Positions 9,168 to 17,972 of a stretch of 64,000 bases of DNA are shown here, in pieces. The translations under genes were made by a program, and so were the position numbers. The notes beneath the pieces were generated by a model. The model worked only from the letters and a program-made list of their open reading frames with translations. It was not told the origin of the DNA and searched no databases. Position 1 is the stretch's first letter, and each line of letters starts with the position of its first letter. Origin of the DNA: Ferruginivarius sediminum (GTDB lineage Bacteria > Pseudomonadota > Alphaproteobacteria > Kiloniellales > Rhodovibrionaceae); NCBI RefSeq assembly GCF_003344765.1, contig NZ_QPMH01000011.1:1-64000 (forward strand), given 5' to 3'.

Positions 9168-10117
9168 CCGACCCGCGCCCACAAATCACGAGCGGCGGCC
9201 TCCACGGCATCGATGCTCAGGCTGTCCATCAGCGTGTCCGTCGTGCGGTGATCGTAGTCCGCGTGGCCGATCAGTTCCGCCATGCTTTCCGGCGTGCGCA
9301 CATAGGCCGCCTTCGCGCCCCAGGGGCGATAGCGCTGATGCGGGCTGGGGCCGAACAGGCCGAGAGTCGGCGTCCCCGTTGCGGCCGCCAGATGCATTAA
9401 GCCGCTGTCGTTGCCCACAAAAAGCGCGCAGCGCGACAGGCACGCCCCCGCCTGCGGCAGGTCCACCTCGCCAACAAGGTCGATGCGGCGCTCAGCCGGC
9501 AGCGCCTCCAGCACCGGCTTCGCCTGCTCCCGCTCGTGCGCGGCGGCGAAGACGGCGACCCGCGCGCCCGGCAGCAAGCCGTCCGCCGCCGTCAAGCGCG
9601 TCACCAGTTCAGCGAAACGCTCGCCCCGCCATTGCTTGCCGCGCCAGTTCGCCGCTGGCCCGACGGCCAGCACGGGACCGTCGTCCGGGATCAGCTTCGC
9701 CGCCATCTCTCGGTCGGCGTCGCCCAGCCACAGGCGCGGCGCCGGCGCCTCCGGCAGGTCGAGAAGCGCGGCCAGTTCCTCCACCCGATGCAGGCTGTCG
9801 GACTTGCGCCGGCTGATGACGTGGCGCCGCCCCGCCCATAGGAAATAGGCCGTGCCGGTCGCGCGCAGGTCCACGATCAGGTCCCAGCGGCGCGTGGCCA
9901 ATCGTCCCCACAGTTCGAACCAGTGCCAGTGCCAGCGCCGCTTGCGCATCGCGATCAGCCGCTCCAGCCCCGGAACACACCGGAACAGCGGCGCCGCGAC
10001 CGGGCCGGCAACGACGGTGACGCGGGCGTCCGGATGCTGCTTCAGCAGGTGGTCGAGCACGCCCGTGGACAGGATGGCGTCGCCGATGCGGGTGGCCGTG
10101 ATGAAGAGGATGCGCAT
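9164..10117 (-). CDS. glycosyltransferase family 9 (heptosyltransferase family)
   Basis: A 317-aa second GT9 enzyme, starting MRILFITATRIGDAILSTGV and carrying the family motif FVGNDSGLMHLAAATGTP near the C-terminus. It likely transfers a heptose-type residue during LPS core synthesis. The ATG at 10117 is chosen because the family homology starts there; the open frame extends further upstream toward ygfZ without family sequence. It is convergent with the other GT9 gene; the two stop codons overlap (TAG and TAA on opposite strands at 9164-9167). The divergent neighbour is the ygfZ gene about 130 bp away. Confidence 0.88.
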   Translation of the reverse strand: MRILFITATRIGDAILSTGVLDHLLKQHPDARVTVVAGPVAAPLFRCVPGLERLIAMRKRRWHWHWFELWGRLATRRWDLIVDLRATGTAYFLWAGRRHVISRRKSDSLHRVEELAALLDLPEAPAPRLWLGDADREMAAKLIPDDGPVLAVGPAANWRGKQWRGERFAELVTRLTAADGLLPGARVAVFAAAHEREQAKPVLEALPAERRIDLVGEVDLPQAGACLSRCALFVGNDSGLMHLAAATGTPTLGLFGPSPHQRYRPWGAKAAYVRTPESMAELIGHADYDHRTTDTLMDSLSIDAVEAAARDLWARVG

Positions 10118-10248
10118 GACTCTTTCGGTGACGCGGCAGCTTCGGCGCCGCTTATAGGCGTGGAGGGGATACCTTGCCAACCCGCCCGCGCTTGCCCAAA
10201 TGCGGAACGGAACTCGAAACCAATGGCGCGGGAGTGGCCGAAGCCCAC

Positions 10249-11145
10249 ATGACACAGCCGATTGCCGTACCGCTTGCCCATCGCGGCGTCCTGCGCGTCA
10301 CCGGCGCGGACGCGCGCAGCTTCCTGCAAGGCATTGTCAGCAATGACGTCATGCAGGTCGGCGCCGAACGCGCCATCTGGTCCGCCTTCCTGACACCGCA
10401 GGGCCGCTTTCTGCACGAGTTCTTCCTCGCGGAAGGACCGGACGGCAACCTTTGGCTGGACTGCGAGGCGGAGCGGCGGGAGCATCTGCGCAAGCGGCTG
10501 TCGATCTACAAGCTGCGCGCGCAAGCGGATATTCTGGACGCGAACGAGGAGTTGGCAGTCGCGGCGCTGATCGGCGAGCGCGCGCTGGGCCTTTTGGATT
10601 TGCCGGCGCTGGAAGGCTATGCAAGGCCATTCGGCGCGGGCGTGGCGTTCACCGATCCGCGCCTGGGCCCGCTTGGCGCGCGGGCCATCCTGCCGCGCGC
10701 GTCGATGGAGGAAACGCTGAGCGAGGCCGGATTCGCGCTGGGCGAGGTCGCTGACTACGACAGGCACCGCCTGAGCCTCGGCGTGCCCGAGGGCAGCGGC
10801 GACCTGGAAGTCGAGCGCGCAACCCTGATGGAAAGCGGCTTCGACGAGCTGCATGGCGTGTCGTGGGAAAAGGGCTGCTACCTGGGCCAGGAGCTTACCG
10901 CACGCATGAAGTACCGCGGGCTCTCGAAGAAGCGCCTTGTCCCGGTCGAGATCGAGGGACCGGCCCCGGAGCCGGGCACCGACATCCGCCGCGACGGCAA
11001 GCCGGCCGGGACGCTGCGCTCCGCCGTCGATGGCGTGGGCCTGGCGCTGATCCGCCTGGACCAGCTCGACGGCGCCGAGGCGGGTGCGTTCGAGGCGGGG
11101 GAGGCCCGGCTGACCGCGCGCAAACCGGACTGGGCGAACTTCTGA
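10249..11145 (+). CDS. ygfZ: folate-binding YgfZ/GcvT-like protein
   Basis: A 298-aa cytosolic protein of the YgfZ family, which uses tetrahydrofolate to support assembly or repair of some Fe-S enzymes. It shows the early LRVTGADARSFLQGIVSNDV region and the diagnostic KGCYLGQELTAR motif with its conserved cysteine. The ATG at 10249 matches the family start; 25 in-frame codons before it look non-conserved. A small hypothetical gene follows after only 7 bp and is probably co-transcribed. Confidence 0.93.
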   Translation: MTQPIAVPLAHRGVLRVTGADARSFLQGIVSNDVMQVGAERAIWSAFLTPQGRFLHEFFLAEGPDGNLWLDCEAERREHLRKRLSIYKLRAQADILDANEELAVAALIGERALGLLDLPALEGYARPFGAGVAFTDPRLGPLGARAILPRASMEETLSEAGFALGEVADYDRHRLSLGVPEGSGDLEVERATLMESGFDELHGVSWEKGCYLGQELTARMKYRGLSKKRLVPVEIEGPAPEPGTDIRRDGKPAGTLRSAVDGVGLALIRLDQLDGAEAGAFEAGEARLTARKPDWANF

Positions 11146-11152
11146 ACCCGCC

Positions 11153-11500
11153 ATGCGCGAGGCCGTGCGCAGACTGGTCGCCTTCACCGCCGGCGTGATC
11201 GTGGAAGACCACCAGCCTGACGGCGTCTTCGACTTCGCCACCGGCAGCCGGTTTCCGGTGACGGGCGACATCGACGGCGACAGCGTGGACATCGCGGACG
11301 AGACAGAGGGTGTGCGGCTTACCGGAACGCTGCCAAACCTGCAAACGGGCGACGGCCAAGCGCTCACTCTCAGGATCGAGGACGACGCGTTCAGTGGCAC
11401 CGACAGCCTCAGCGGGACGGCATTTCACGGGCGCGTGTCGGGGCGCAATATCGACCTCGCCGACACGGAAACAGGCGACAGCTATACGTTTTGCCTGTAA
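11153..11500 (+). CDS. hypothetical protein, beta-rich
   Basis: A 115-aa protein with no family that I recognise. It is acidic and rich in alternating Val/Thr/Asp stretches (for example FPVTGDIDGDSVDIADE and GTAFHGRVSGRNIDLAD), suggesting a small all-beta fold. There is no signal peptide or membrane segment. It starts 7 bp after the ygfZ stop, so it is likely translated from the same mRNA. The function is unknown. Confidence 0.55.
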   Translation: MREAVRRLVAFTAGVIVEDHQPDGVFDFATGSRFPVTGDIDGDSVDIADETEGVRLTGTLPNLQTGDGQALTLRIEDDAFSGTDSLSGTAFHGRVSGRNIDLADTETGDSYTFCL

Positions 11501-11539
11501 GTCGGTGACTGGATGCCGGGCCGGCTCGCTTCCAACCGT

Positions 11540-12022
11540 CTACTCGGCGGCGTCGGACGCGTCCTCGGCCGCCCGGCGCTTGACGATCTGCATCGCGGTG
11601 AAGGTCAGCACCGCCTCGTCCTTCTGGTTCTTCACCGTATAGGCCACCCGGATCCGGCCCCGGTCGGGGCGGGATTTCGATGGCTCGGCGTGGACGACCT
11701 CCAGCTCCATGTGGAGCGTGTCGTCAGGGTAGACGGGCTTCAGCCAGCGCACCTCGTCCAACCCAGGCGAGCCCATCGAGGCGGCCGTGAAGATATTCTG
11801 CTGGATCGCCATGCGAAACGCCGCCGACAGCGTGTGAAACCCGCTGGCGATCAGCCCGCCGTATTGCGAGCGGGCGGCCGCGACCTTGTCGATATGGAAC
11901 GGCTGCGGGTCGTACTTGAAGGCGAAGTCGATGATCTCGGCCTCGCTGAGCGTCACGCCACGGGTGACGAAGCGGCGGCCAACGTGGAAGTCCTCGAAAT
12001 ACAGCGCGTCACGGTCCGGCAT
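11540..12022 (-). CDS. MaoC-like (R)-specific enoyl-CoA hydratase-type protein
   Basis: A 160-aa single-hotdog-fold protein. The hydratase-2 motif is visible (FAFKYDPQPFHIDKVAAARSQYGG), containing the Asp and His of the catalytic dyad, followed by GLIASGFHT. It probably hydrates a 2-enoyl-CoA in fatty-acid or PHA metabolism; the substrate is not fixed by the sequence. It starts at the ATG at 12022 and is convergent with the small hypothetical gene downstream of ygfZ. Confidence 0.9.
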   Translation of the reverse strand: MPDRDALYFEDFHVGRRFVTRGVTLSEAEIIDFAFKYDPQPFHIDKVAAARSQYGGLIASGFHTLSAAFRMAIQQNIFTAASMGSPGLDEVRWLKPVYPDDTLHMELEVVHAEPSKSRPDRGRIRVAYTVKNQKDEAVLTFTAMQIVKRRAAEDASDAAE

Positions 12023-12099
12023 GCGTTCTGGTTCTCCATCGTGCGGGGTCGGCGGTCGGCGCGGGCATTATGCCCGCACCGCCACCACGCGGCCAGACG

Positions 12100-12333
12100 T
12101 CAGGCGCGCCAGAACGGCTTGTCGGCTTCGCGGCGGACGTCTTCCCACGAGAGGCCCATGTCCCGGCGCATTCGCTCGTCCATCGCGGCAAGATGCGCGC
12201 GCTCGGCCGCGCGCTGTTGCCAGGTAAGGACCACATGCCAGACCGCGACGGGAATCCGCTTGATCGCCCCACCGACATCGCGCGGCTCGGGGATCGGGAT
12301 CGTCACATTGACGGTCAAGGCCTTGCGGGACAT
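12100..12333 (-). CDS. DUF1127-family small protein
   Basis: A 77-aa basic protein. The C-terminal DUF1127 (YjiS-like) signature is visible: a Trp, then ERAHLAAMDERMRRDMGLSWEDVRREADKPFW in outline. In other alphaproteobacteria such proteins affect phosphate, carbon or RNA metabolism, but no role can be assigned here. I chose the ATG at 12333 because AAGGAG lies 8 nt upstream; an in-frame ATG six codons earlier lacks a ribosome site. It is likely a single-gene unit. Confidence 0.85.
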   Translation of the reverse strand: MSRKALTVNVTIPIPEPRDVGGAIKRIPVAVWHVVLTWQQRAAERAHLAAMDERMRRDMGLSWEDVRREADKPFWRA

Positions 12334-12410
12334 GGCTGTTTCTCCTTTCATGCTCGCTTGCCGGGCAGCCTAGACCCGGCCTCGCGGGCGCCGCACTCCG
12401 AAGCTTGCGC

Positions 12411-13202
12411 TCAGATCAGCAGGCGCCCTTCCAGATAGAGGGCACAGCGCCCTCCGATCTTCACGCGGTTTTCATCCAGGCGGCAGTGCAACTCGCCGCC
12501 GCGCGCGGAAATCTGCCGCGCGGTCATCTCCGCCTTGCCCAGGCGCGCGGCCCAATAGGGAATCAGCGCGCAGTGCGCCGAGCCGGTCACGGGGTCCTCG
12601 GGAATCCCCGCCTTCGGCACGAAGCAGCGCGAGACGAAGTCGTGCGCCTCGCCCTCGGCCGTCGCCACCACGGCGCCATCCGGCAGCGCCGCGACCTTTT
12701 CCAGGTCCGGGCGCAGATCCGCGACGGCCGTCTGGTCTGCATAGACCGCCAGCGCGAAATCGCCCCCGCGCCAGACATCGGCCGGCGCCGCGCCCAATGC
12801 GTCCGCGTAGGACTGCGGTTCCGCCACGCGCCGCGGCGGGGCGGCTGGGAAGTCCAGGACGAAACGTTCTCCCTCCCGCGCCACGGCGAGCGGACCGCTC
12901 ATCGAGGAGAATCGAATCACCGGCTTGTCGTCGCCGAACTGCTCGGCAAGAACGTAGGCCGTAGCCAGCGTGGCGTGGCCGCACAGGTCCATCTCCACCG
13001 TCGGCGTGAACCAGCGCAGGTCGTAATCCGCGTCAGCGTCCCTTGAGGGCACGAAGAAAGCGGTTTCCGCCAGATTGTTCTCCGCCGCGATCGCCTGCAT
13101 CGTCTGGTCCGGCAGCCACTCGTCCAAGGGGCAAACGCCTGCCGGATTCCCGCTGAACAGCCGCTCGGCGAAGGCATCGACCTGGAAGAAGCGTATTGTC
13201 AT
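12411..13202 (-). CDS. PhzF family isomerase/epimerase
   Basis: A 263-aa PhzF-fold protein (two diaminopimelate-epimerase-like halves). The N-terminal FFQVDAFAERLFSGNPAGV and the acid-base Glu46 in NNLAETAFF are present, as is the second-half GSAHCAL loop. Members isomerise small cyclic or amino acids; the true substrate is usually unknown, and phenazine synthesis is not implied since no phz genes are present. It is divergent from a MocR-type regulator across 128 bp that contains repeated operator-like motifs, so it is the probable target of that regulator. Confidence 0.9.
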   Translation of the reverse strand: MTIRFFQVDAFAERLFSGNPAGVCPLDEWLPDQTMQAIAAENNLAETAFFVPSRDADADYDLRWFTPTVEMDLCGHATLATAYVLAEQFGDDKPVIRFSSMSGPLAVAREGERFVLDFPAAPPRRVAEPQSYADALGAAPADVWRGGDFALAVYADQTAVADLRPDLEKVAALPDGAVVATAEGEAHDFVSRCFVPKAGIPEDPVTGSAHCALIPYWAARLGKAEMTARQISARGGELHCRLDENRVKIGGRCALYLEGRLLI

Positions 13203-13240
13203 GACGCGTACCCCATTCACGTCTTTCGCGGATATTATAT

Positions 13241-13332
13241 CGATACAATCCACATCGCTCTTGGATTGTTTCTGGCTTTGTGATACTTTGTCTCCAAGAA
13301 GAGGGTCAATAGCTTTTTTGTAGCGATACAAT
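13241..13332. promoter_or_regulatory. candidate MocR operator in the phzF/mocR divergent promoter
   Basis: The AT-rich divergent spacer holds two copies of CGATACAAT (13241-13249 and 13324-13332, the second overlapping the regulator's ATG) plus a related GATACTTT at 13282-13289. The first copy also overlaps a perfect 8-bp inverted repeat ACAATCCA-N9-TGGATTGT (13245-13252/13262-13269). MocR regulators are known to bind direct repeats near their own promoter, so self-control and control of the phzF gene are likely. This is inferred from sequence only. Confidence 0.55.
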
Positions 13333-14788
13333 GTGGCAGCCAAACCTGGACAATCGACACGGCGCTCTCTACCGGATGATCGCCGATGCACTGGCCGACG
13401 ACATCGCCGCAGGTCGCCTTCCGGGCGGAACGCGCCTGCCGACGCACCGTGCGCTGGCCGACCGTATCGGGGTGACGGTGGGGACAATCACCCGCGCCTA
13501 CGCCGAGGCGGAGCGGCGTGGCCTGGTCGATGCGACCGTCGGCCGGGGGACATTCGTGCGTCAGGGGGCGGTCTTCGACGACGGCGGCGACGGCCGCTTC
13601 CCCGCGATGCGGCCCGATACGCCGGTCGGATCGTATCGAGACAATCTGGGGCAGGCCCTGCACCGCACCCTGCCCTCGGCCGAACGCACTAGCGAGGTCG
13701 CCGACTTCTCGGCGAACTATCCGGTCAATGCGCCGATCGGGCCCGCGCTGGCGCAGGCCATGCAGCAGCTTGCCGACCCGGCGCGGTGGGCAGAGGTCGG
13801 TGGCTATCAGCCGGCGAATGGCCGGGCGGACCATCGCAGGGCGGGCGCGGACTGGCTGGCGCGCACGGGCCTGCACGTCGATCCGGACGAGGTGATCCTG
13901 GTTTCCGGCGCCCAGGGCGGGCAAAGCATCACCTTCCAGGCACTCTGCCGGCCCGGCGACGCGGTCATGGTGGAAGAACTGACGTGGCCCGGCATCAAGG
14001 CGGTGGCGCAGGCGCAGGGCCTTCGCCTTGTCCCCGTCGCGATGGACGGCGAGGGGCTACGCCCCGACTCGCTGGCCGAGGCCTGCGCGCGCAGCGGCGC
14101 CCGCGTCCTTTATTGTATCCCGACACTGCACAATCCGACCAACGTGACGATGAGCGCGGAGCGGCGGCGCGAGATCCTGAAGGTTGCCGCCGCGCACGAC
14201 ATCACCGTCGTGGAAGATGATGTCTACGGCTTCCTGCACGCCGGCCGGCACGAGCCGCTGGCCCAGATGGACCGCGACCGCGTCGTCCACGTCACCAGCG
14301 TTTCCAAGTCGGTGGCGCCTGGCCTGCGGACCGGCTTCCTCGTCGCCCCGCGCGGCCAGGTCGGGCGCTTCGCCGGAGCGATCCGGTGCAGCACGCTGAT
14401 GGCGTCGTCGGTGGCGGCGGAATGCGCGCGCATCCTGATCGGGAATGGCGGCGCCGAGGCCGCGGCGGATGCCCAGACACGGGAGGCCGAGGCAAGGCAG
14501 CAGCTTGCCGCGAGGTATCTCGGACACCTGCCGCTCCATGCCGACCCCCGCTCCTTCCATGTCTGGCTGGAACTGCCGGCGCCGTGGCGGACGGCGCAGT
14601 TCGCGGCGCAGGCCCTGTCGCGCGGCATCGTGGTGACACCCGGACACGCCTTCGCCATCAACGAAGACCCGGACGCCGTGCGCATCTGCCTCAGCGCCGT
14701 GCCGGATCGCGGGCTTCTGGAACGTGGCCTGCGCGACATCGCAGACCTCCTCGCCGTCAGGCCGGAAGCCGCCCTGCCCGTGGTCTAG
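13331..14788 (+). CDS. MocR-type regulator: GntR winged helix fused to PLP aminotransferase fold
   Basis: A 485-aa transcription factor with a GntR winged helix at about residues 10-78 (RLPTHRALADRIGVTVGTITRAY) and a fold-I aminotransferase domain from about 120 to the end. PLP-site residues are visible: Asn268 (HNPTN), Asp297 and Tyr299 (EDDVYGF), and Lys326 in TSVSKSVAPGLRTGF. Such proteins usually sense PLP or an amino-acid adduct and control a divergent gene, here the PhzF-family gene. It starts at the ATG at 13331. Confidence 0.92.
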   Translation: MWQPNLDNRHGALYRMIADALADDIAAGRLPGGTRLPTHRALADRIGVTVGTITRAYAEAERRGLVDATVGRGTFVRQGAVFDDGGDGRFPAMRPDTPVGSYRDNLGQALHRTLPSAERTSEVADFSANYPVNAPIGPALAQAMQQLADPARWAEVGGYQPANGRADHRRAGADWLARTGLHVDPDEVILVSGAQGGQSITFQALCRPGDAVMVEELTWPGIKAVAQAQGLRLVPVAMDGEGLRPDSLAEACARSGARVLYCIPTLHNPTNVTMSAERRREILKVAAAHDITVVEDDVYGFLHAGRHEPLAQMDRDRVVHVTSVSKSVAPGLRTGFLVAPRGQVGRFAGAIRCSTLMASSVAAECARILIGNGGAEAAADAQTREAEARQQLAARYLGHLPLHADPRSFHVWLELPAPWRTAQFAAQALSRGIVVTPGHAFAINEDPDAVRICLSAVPDRGLLERGLRDIADLLAVRPEAALPVV

Positions 14789-14800
14789 GCGTGGGGTTGG

Positions 14801-14829
14801 GCGGCGGGCGCTTGCGAGCGGCCCGCCGC
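14801..14829. terminator. hairpin between convergent mocR and serA
   Basis: Perfect 9-bp inverted repeat GCGGCGGGC/GCCCGCCGC (14801-14809 and 14821-14829) with an 11-nt loop, placed between two converging stops. There is no T-tract, so the strength as an intrinsic terminator is uncertain. Confidence 0.5.
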
Positions 14830-14841
14830 GCCGGGATGGAA

Positions 14842-16437
14842 TCAGAACCGCAGCGGTTTCACCTGCTTGATGTGCGGCAGCTTGCGGACCTGGTCGAGGA
14901 CAGGGGGCGACAACGGTTCGTCGATCTCGATCAGGGCGATGGCGTCCGACCCCCTGGCCGCGCGGCCCAGGTGGAAGGTCGCGATGTTGACGCCCGCGTC
15001 GCCCAGGGTCCGGCCGAGGTTGCCGATCAGGCCCGGCTTGTCCTCGTTGGTGATGTAGAGCATGTGCGGACCGACCTCAGCCTCCACCGGGATGCCCTTG
15101 ATCTCGACGAGACGCGGCTTGTCGCCGCCGAACAGCGTGCCGGCGACCGAGCGCTTCTGGTTCTCCGTCTGGACCGTCAGGCGGATCAGCGTGTGATAGT
15201 CGCTGGGCCGCTCGTACTTGATCTCGGCCACGTCGATGTCGCGCTCGCGGGCAATGACGGGCGCGTTCACCATGTTCACCGTGTCCAGCATCGGCCGCAG
15301 CAGCGAGGCCAGCGCCGTCTGCGTCAGCGGCCGGGTGTTCAACTCGGCGACATGGCCCTCGTACTCCAGCGTCACCGCGCGGAGCCCGCTTTCGGTCAAC
15401 TGCCCGGCGAACGAGCCAAGCTGCTCCGCCAGCGTCATATAGGGGCCCAGGCGCTCGCTCTCCTCGGCCGTCAGAGAGGGCATGTTGAGCGCGTTGGAAA
15501 CCGCGCCGGTCAGCAGGAAGTCGGACATCTGCTCGGCAATCTGCACCGCCACCTTCTCCTGCGCCTCGTTCGTGGAGGCGCCCAGGTGCGGCGTGCAAAT
15601 GGTCTCTTCAAGCTCGAACAGCGGGTTGCTCTTGGCCGGCTCCTCCTCGAAGACGTCGATGGCCGCACCCGCGACCTGGCCCTCCTGGATGGCCGCCTTC
15701 AGGTCCTCCTCGACGATGAGGCCGCCGCGCGCGCAGTTGATGATGCGCACGCCCGGCTTCATCTGCGTCATCGCGCCGGCGTCGATCATGCCCTTGGTCT
15801 GATCGGTCATCGGCACGTGGAGCGTGATGAAGTCGGCGTCCTTGTAAAGCTCGTCCAGGGTGTCGACCTTGCGCACGCCGATGTCGCGCGCGCGCTCGTG
15901 CGAGAGGAAGGGGTCATAGGCCACGACCCGCATCTTCAGGCCGCGGGCGCGGTCGGCGACGATGGCGCCGATATTGCCGCAACCGACGACGCCGAGGATC
16001 TTGTTCGTCACCTCGACGCCCGTGAATTTGGACTTCTCCCAGCGGCCCGCCTTCGTCGACTCGTTGGCCTGGGGAATCCGCCGGGCCAGCGCCAGCATCA
16101 TGGAGATGGCGTGCTCGGCCGTGGTGATCGCGTTGCCGCCGGGCGTGTTCATCACGACGATGCCGCGCTGGGTCGCGGCGGGCACGTCGATGTTGTCGAC
16201 GCCGATGCCGGCACGGCCGACGACCTTCAAGCCGCTGGCCGAGGTCAGGATGCTCGAGGTGACCTTGGTCGCCGAGCGCACGGCCAGGCCATCATAGGCG
16301 GAAATCTTCTCCTTCAGCTCTTCCGGTGTCAGGCCGACGGCAACGTCCGCCTCGATGCCGTTGCGGCGGAACACCTCAACGGCGCTGGGGCTGAGTTTGT
16401 CGGCGATCAGAACTTTCGGCATGTCCTTGGGTTCCAT
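14842..16437 (-). CDS. serA: D-3-phosphoglycerate dehydrogenase
   Basis: A 531-aa long-form SerA that oxidises 3-phosphoglycerate to phosphohydroxypyruvate, the first step of serine synthesis. NAD loop VGCGNIG lies at about residues 151-157, with catalytic Arg237 (CARGG), Glu266 (DVFEEEP) and His284 (TPHLGAST). Residues from about 320 onward form the intervening and C-terminal ACT domains that usually mediate serine feedback. The first ATG is at 16437; a second ATG at 16422 (MPKVLIADK) matches many family starts and is an equal alternative. It lies downstream of serC on the same strand. Confidence 0.95.
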   Translation of the reverse strand: MEPKDMPKVLIADKLSPSAVEVFRRNGIEADVAVGLTPEELKEKISAYDGLAVRSATKVTSSILTSASGLKVVGRAGIGVDNIDVPAATQRGIVVMNTPGGNAITTAEHAISMMLALARRIPQANESTKAGRWEKSKFTGVEVTNKILGVVGCGNIGAIVADRARGLKMRVVAYDPFLSHERARDIGVRKVDTLDELYKDADFITLHVPMTDQTKGMIDAGAMTQMKPGVRIINCARGGLIVEEDLKAAIQEGQVAGAAIDVFEEEPAKSNPLFELEETICTPHLGASTNEAQEKVAVQIAEQMSDFLLTGAVSNALNMPSLTAEESERLGPYMTLAEQLGSFAGQLTESGLRAVTLEYEGHVAELNTRPLTQTALASLLRPMLDTVNMVNAPVIARERDIDVAEIKYERPSDYHTLIRLTVQTENQKRSVAGTLFGGDKPRLVEIKGIPVEAEVGPHMLYITNEDKPGLIGNLGRTLGDAGVNIATFHLGRAARGSDAIALIEIDEPLSPPVLDQVRKLPHIKQVKPLRF

Positions 16438-16513
16438 CAATTATTCGCAGCCATCGTGTCCGGGCGCGGGCGCGCGCCGGCTGCCTCGGTAAGGGCGCAT
16501 TGATATTCGCGGG

Positions 16514-16534
16514 GCCGCCGTCGAGGGCGGCGGC
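16514..16534 (-). promoter_or_regulatory. hairpin in the serC-serA spacer
   Basis: Perfect 7-bp stem GCCGCCG/CGGCGGC with a 7-nt loop inside the 116-bp gap between the serC stop and the serA start. No U-tract follows, so it could be a processing or stability element rather than a terminator. Confidence 0.35.
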
Positions 16535-16553
16535 TGAATCCGACCCTGGCGGC

Positions 16554-17726
16554 TCAGGCCGCCGCGCGCTCGGCCTTGACGCTTTCGAACGCCCAGTCGA
16601 GCCAGGGCAGCAGGGCCTCGATGTCCCGGGTTTCCACCGTAGCGCCGCCCCAGATGCGCAGGCCGGCCGGCGCGTCGCGGTAGCTGCCGAGGTCGTAGCC
16701 GGCGCCGGCCTTCTCCAGCATCTGCACCATGCGCTTTGCCGTGTCCGCCTTGCCCGCGTCGTCCATGCCCGCGAACCAGGGATCGACAATCTTCAGGCAG
16801 ATCGACGTGCAGGAGCGCACGGCCGGGTCCTGTGCCAGGAAGTCCACCCAGTCGCGCTCGCCGGCCCAAGCGGCGATGGCGTCCAGGTTGGCCTCGGCCC
16901 GGCGGATCAACTCGGGAAGTCCCCCGATTTCCTCCGCCCATTTCAGCGCATCGAGATGATCCTCGACGCACAGCATCGACGGGGTATTGATCGTCGCGCC
17001 CTTGAAGACGTCCTCGTTGAGCTTGCCGCCCTTGGTCAGCCGGAAAACCTTCGGCAGCGGCCACGCCGGCGTGTAGCTCTCCAGCCGCGCCACCGCCCGC
17101 GGAGAGAGCACCAGCATGCCGTGCTGCGCCTCCCCGCCGAGGACCTTCTGCCAGGACCACGTCGCCACGTCGATCTTGTCCCAGGGAATGTCCATCGCGA
17201 AAACGGCGGAGGTGGCGTCGCACAGCGTCAGACCCTGCCGGTCGCCAGCGATCCACTCGCCGTTCGGGACGCGCACGCCCGATGTCGTGCCGTTCCAGGT
17301 GAAGACGACGTCGCGCGCCGCGTCGACCTGCGAAAGGTCCGGCAGCGCGCCGTAGTCCGCCTCGAAGGTGCGCACGTCGGGGAGCTTGAGCTGCTTGACG
17401 ATGTCCGTCACCCAGCCCTTGCCGAAGCTTTCCCAGGCCAGCACGTCGACGCCGCGCGCGCCCAGCAGCGACCACATGGCCATCTCGAACGCGCCGGTGT
17501 CGGAGGCGGGCACGATGCCCACGCGATAGTCGTCGGGAATGCCCAGCAGCGTGCGCGAACGCTCGATGACCTCGGCAATCCTGGCCTTGCCGTCCTTGGC
17601 GCGGTGCGAGCGCCCGAGAAAGGCCCCCTCCAGCGCCGCCAGGCTCCAGCCCGGGCGCTTGGCGCAGGGACCGGAAGAAAATCGGGGATCGGCCGGCCGA
17701 TTCGCCGGCGGTTGAGGACCGCTCAT
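16554..17726 (-). CDS. serC: phosphoserine aminotransferase (alphaproteobacterial type)
   Basis: A 390-aa fold-type IV-distinct, class V aminotransferase making phosphoserine from phosphohydroxypyruvate and glutamate. The PLP lysine is Lys194 in [13 protein letters not shown]; the substrate region [11 protein letters not shown] near the N-terminus is typical of this longer SerC type. I chose the ATG at 17726 because GGAG lies six bases upstream; an ATG four codons earlier (17738) has no ribosome site. With serA it forms the serine pathway unit, the third enzyme (SerB) being elsewhere. Confidence 0.94.
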   Translation of the reverse strand: MSGPQPPANRPADPRFSSGPCAKRPGWSLAALEGAFLGRSHRAKDGKARIAEVIERSRTLLGIPDDYRVGIVPASDTGAFEMAMWSLLGARGVDVLAWESFGKGWVTDIVKQLKLPDVRTFEADYGALPDLSQVDAARDVVFTWNGTTSGVRVPNGEWIAGDRQGLTLCDATSAVFAMDIPWDKIDVATWSWQKVLGGEAQHGMLVLSPRAVARLESYTPAWPLPKVFRLTKGGKLNEDVFKGATINTPSMLCVEDHLDALKWAEEIGGLPELIRRAEANLDAIAAWAGERDWVDFLAQDPAVRSCTSICLKIVDPWFAGMDDAGKADTAKRMVQMLEKAGAGYDLGSYRDAPAGLRIWGGATVETRDIEALLPWLDWAFESVKAERAAA

Positions 17727-17780
17727 GGCGTGCTCCATCGTAAGCTGAAAGCTTTTGGGCGGGCTGCGGCGCGATAGTAG

Positions 17781-17792
17781 GCAGCATGCTGC
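17781..17792. promoter_or_regulatory. palindrome GCAGCATGCTGC upstream of serC
   Basis: Perfect 12-bp palindrome about 55 bp upstream of the serC start in the 246-bp divergent gap to the SLC13-type transporter gene. It could be an operator; a further GCAGCGCAGCATG-like partial match follows about 35 bp on. No known regulator site is recognised. Confidence 0.3.
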
Positions 17793-17972
17793 AGCGCGTC
17801 AACTTGCGGTTCGGATTTTCCGTTGCAGCGCAGCATGGGCCTCGCCTCAGATCGGCTGTGGCCCATCATTCTACGAAAGATAGACTCGCGCTCTTATCGA
17901 CACCGGGGCCGCGAACCCTTAAAAGGGCGCTTCGGCCGATGAAGCGACGGTGGGAAAGCTGGCCTGAACGGC

